Source of the DNA: Spirochaetaceae bacterium
GTDB taxonomy: Bacteria > Spirochaetota > Spirochaetia > Treponematales > Breznakiellaceae
Assembly (NCBI GenBank): GCA_031255395.1
Contig: JAIRSQ010000173.1
Span: 1-5,288 of the forward strand
DNA length: 5,288 bases
Direction of reading: 5' to 3'
In this document: positions 4,851 to 5,288 of the stretch, one piece after another
Position numbering within the stretch: the stretch's first letter is position 1
How the letters are laid out: every line of letters begins with the position of its first letter
Made by a program: the position numbers and the translations under genes
Notes under the pieces: generated by a model
Told to the model about the DNA's origin: nothing
Seen by the model: only the letters and a program-made list of their open reading frames with translations
Database searches by the model: none

Positions 4851-5288
4851 CTAGTCAAGACGGGTTAAACCGGAAAGCGAGGGCAAACCCCGCCCGCAAC
4901 CGTTTGCGGGCGGGGCTGCGGAGAGGAGTTTTGAGGCGTTTTTGCCGCCGTCGGGCGGGTTTGAACGGGGGCAGGCTGGAGGAACGGCGGCCTTGCGGGG
5001 GATTTTGGCTGGTTCCCACGGGAGGGGTCTGACCCCGGTCCTAGTTTTGCCCGAAAGAGGTCTAATCCTAGCCCTCACCCTCCACGAAAGAGGGCTCCAC
5101 CCTCCCAATGTCTCAGCGTCCGCCGCGCCACAACTCAAACTCTCCATCCTCTCTGGCGGCTCGCCTTCCACAATCATCGACCAGTACCGGTCGCCCCAGA
5201 TATGCCCGCTCCAGCCGTTCAGCAAGTTGTACCTCACGGCAAACGTCTGCTTTAGCCACTGCATTATCCGCGGCAACCGGAGTCCGTC
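4851..5288 (-). CDS. REP-associated Y1 transposase (RAYT), C-terminal part
   Basis: The frame is open from the window edge to TAG 4853-4851, so the start lies outside. A TTG at 5276 is internal, because the conserved sequence already runs through it. Visible conserved part: LPRIMQWLKQTFAVRYN, then GWSGHIWGDRYWSMIVEGEPPE. This matches the end of the Y1/HUH domain of IS200-like, REP-associated tyrosine transposases. The tyrosine in RYN (codon near 5231) is the likely catalytic one; the HUH histidines would be upstream, off the window. These enzymes nick and move single-stranded REP/BIME-type palindromes. After GEPPE the remaining 100 or so residues are Arg/Pro/Gly-rich, contain a threefold 11-residue repeat, and are not recognisable as a domain; they look like translated REP-type DNA. 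The gene may be intact in its true length or may have acquired this tail by insertion at its 3' end. Confidence 0.8.
   Translation of the reverse strand, partial: DGLRLPRIMQWLKQTFAVRYNLLNGWSGHIWGDRYWSMIVEGEPPERMESLSCGAADAETLGGWSPLSWRVRARIRPLSGKTRTGVRPLPWEPAKIPRKAAVPPACPRSNPPDGGKNASKLLSAAPPANGCGRGLPSLSGLTRLD
4888..4915. repeat. Perfect 12-bp GC-rich inverted repeat at the RAYT 3' end
   Basis: CCCCGCCCGCAA (4888-4899) and TTGCGGGCGGGG (4904-4915) pair perfectly around a 4-base loop. It lies inside the last codons of the transposase frame, about 35 bases before its stop. Only three T follow on the minus strand, so it is a poor intrinsic terminator; a REP/BIME-type element or an mRNA 3'-end protector is more likely. 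Confidence 0.75.
5007..5105 (-). repeat. Three in-frame 33-nt repeats with REP-like palindromes
   Basis: Three units of exactly 33 nt encode three 11-residue copies: GGWSPLSWRVR (5105-5073), ARIRPLSGKTR (5072-5040) and TGVRPLPWEPA (5039-5007). A Pro-Leu recurs every 11 residues. CGAAAGAGG on the plus strand recurs at 5052-5060 and 5085-5093, 33 bases apart. Two units hold clear palindromes: GGGGTCTGACCCC (5024-5036, 6-bp arms around one base) and GAGGG-CTCCA-CCCTC (5090-5104). The middle unit keeps only a decayed version. Similar GGGGTC/GACCCC palindromes are typical of RAYT-linked REP elements, as I recall them. Confidence 0.7.

Noticed and set aside
5007..5105. Possible CRISPR array
   Set aside because: The units are contiguous degenerate 33-nt repeats with no unique spacers, and they keep an open frame.
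1..5288. tRNA, rRNA or riboswitch genes
   Set aside because: No cloverleaf, rRNA-like or recognised riboswitch pattern was seen in the few non-coding stretches.

Overview
The window reads as bacterial chromosome with mixed composition: about 65% GC by hand count in the first 270 bases, about 35-40% in the leader at 300-508, near 50-55% in the central genes, and GC-rich again after 4860. The lineage cannot be fixed from this sequence. The RAYT-type transposase tail, the three-cysteine LarE and the general gene style would fit an anaerobic or gut-type bacterium, and a Treponema-like spirochaete is one weakly supported possibility.

Layout. Positions 1-267 (+) hold the C-terminal end of an oligopeptide/microcin-C-type ABC permease (YejE family). 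A 241-base AT-rich gap follows, carrying a good sigma-70-like promoter, a 14-bp palindrome and a strong ribosome binding site. These serve a NarL/LuxR-type response regulator at 509-1264 (+). Its receiver domain keeps the phospho-acceptor Asp but has lost several other signature residues. After a short convergent gap, four genes run leftward from about 4802 to 1355: an exported SRPBCC/START-like protein, larE, larC and larB. The spacing between them is 13 nt, about 2 nt, and a 20-nt overlap, so they look like one transcription unit. Its promoter is probably the extended -10 directly in front of the first gene. At the right edge (4851-5288, minus) lies the 3' end of a REP-associated Y1 transposase gene. 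Its tail is built from a 33-nt in-frame repeat carrying REP-like palindromes, and near its stop lies a perfect 12-bp hairpin.

Function. LarB, LarC and LarE together make the nickel-pincer nucleotide (NPN) cofactor from nicotinic acid adenine dinucleotide. LarB carboxylates and hydrolyses it, LarE adds two sulfurs, and LarC inserts nickel using CTP. The enzyme that would use the cofactor (lactate racemase LarA or a LarA-like epimerase/racemase) is not in the window. LarE has the Cys-x-x-Cys plus Cys pattern of the iron-sulfur-dependent class rather than the single sacrificial cysteine of the Lactobacillus enzyme. The exported SRPBCC protein at the head of the operon is the least explained part and the best candidate for a new link to the pathway. 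I see no clearly new multi-gene system. The strongest second-look items are that association, the degenerate regulator, and the repeat/palindrome structure of the transposase tail.
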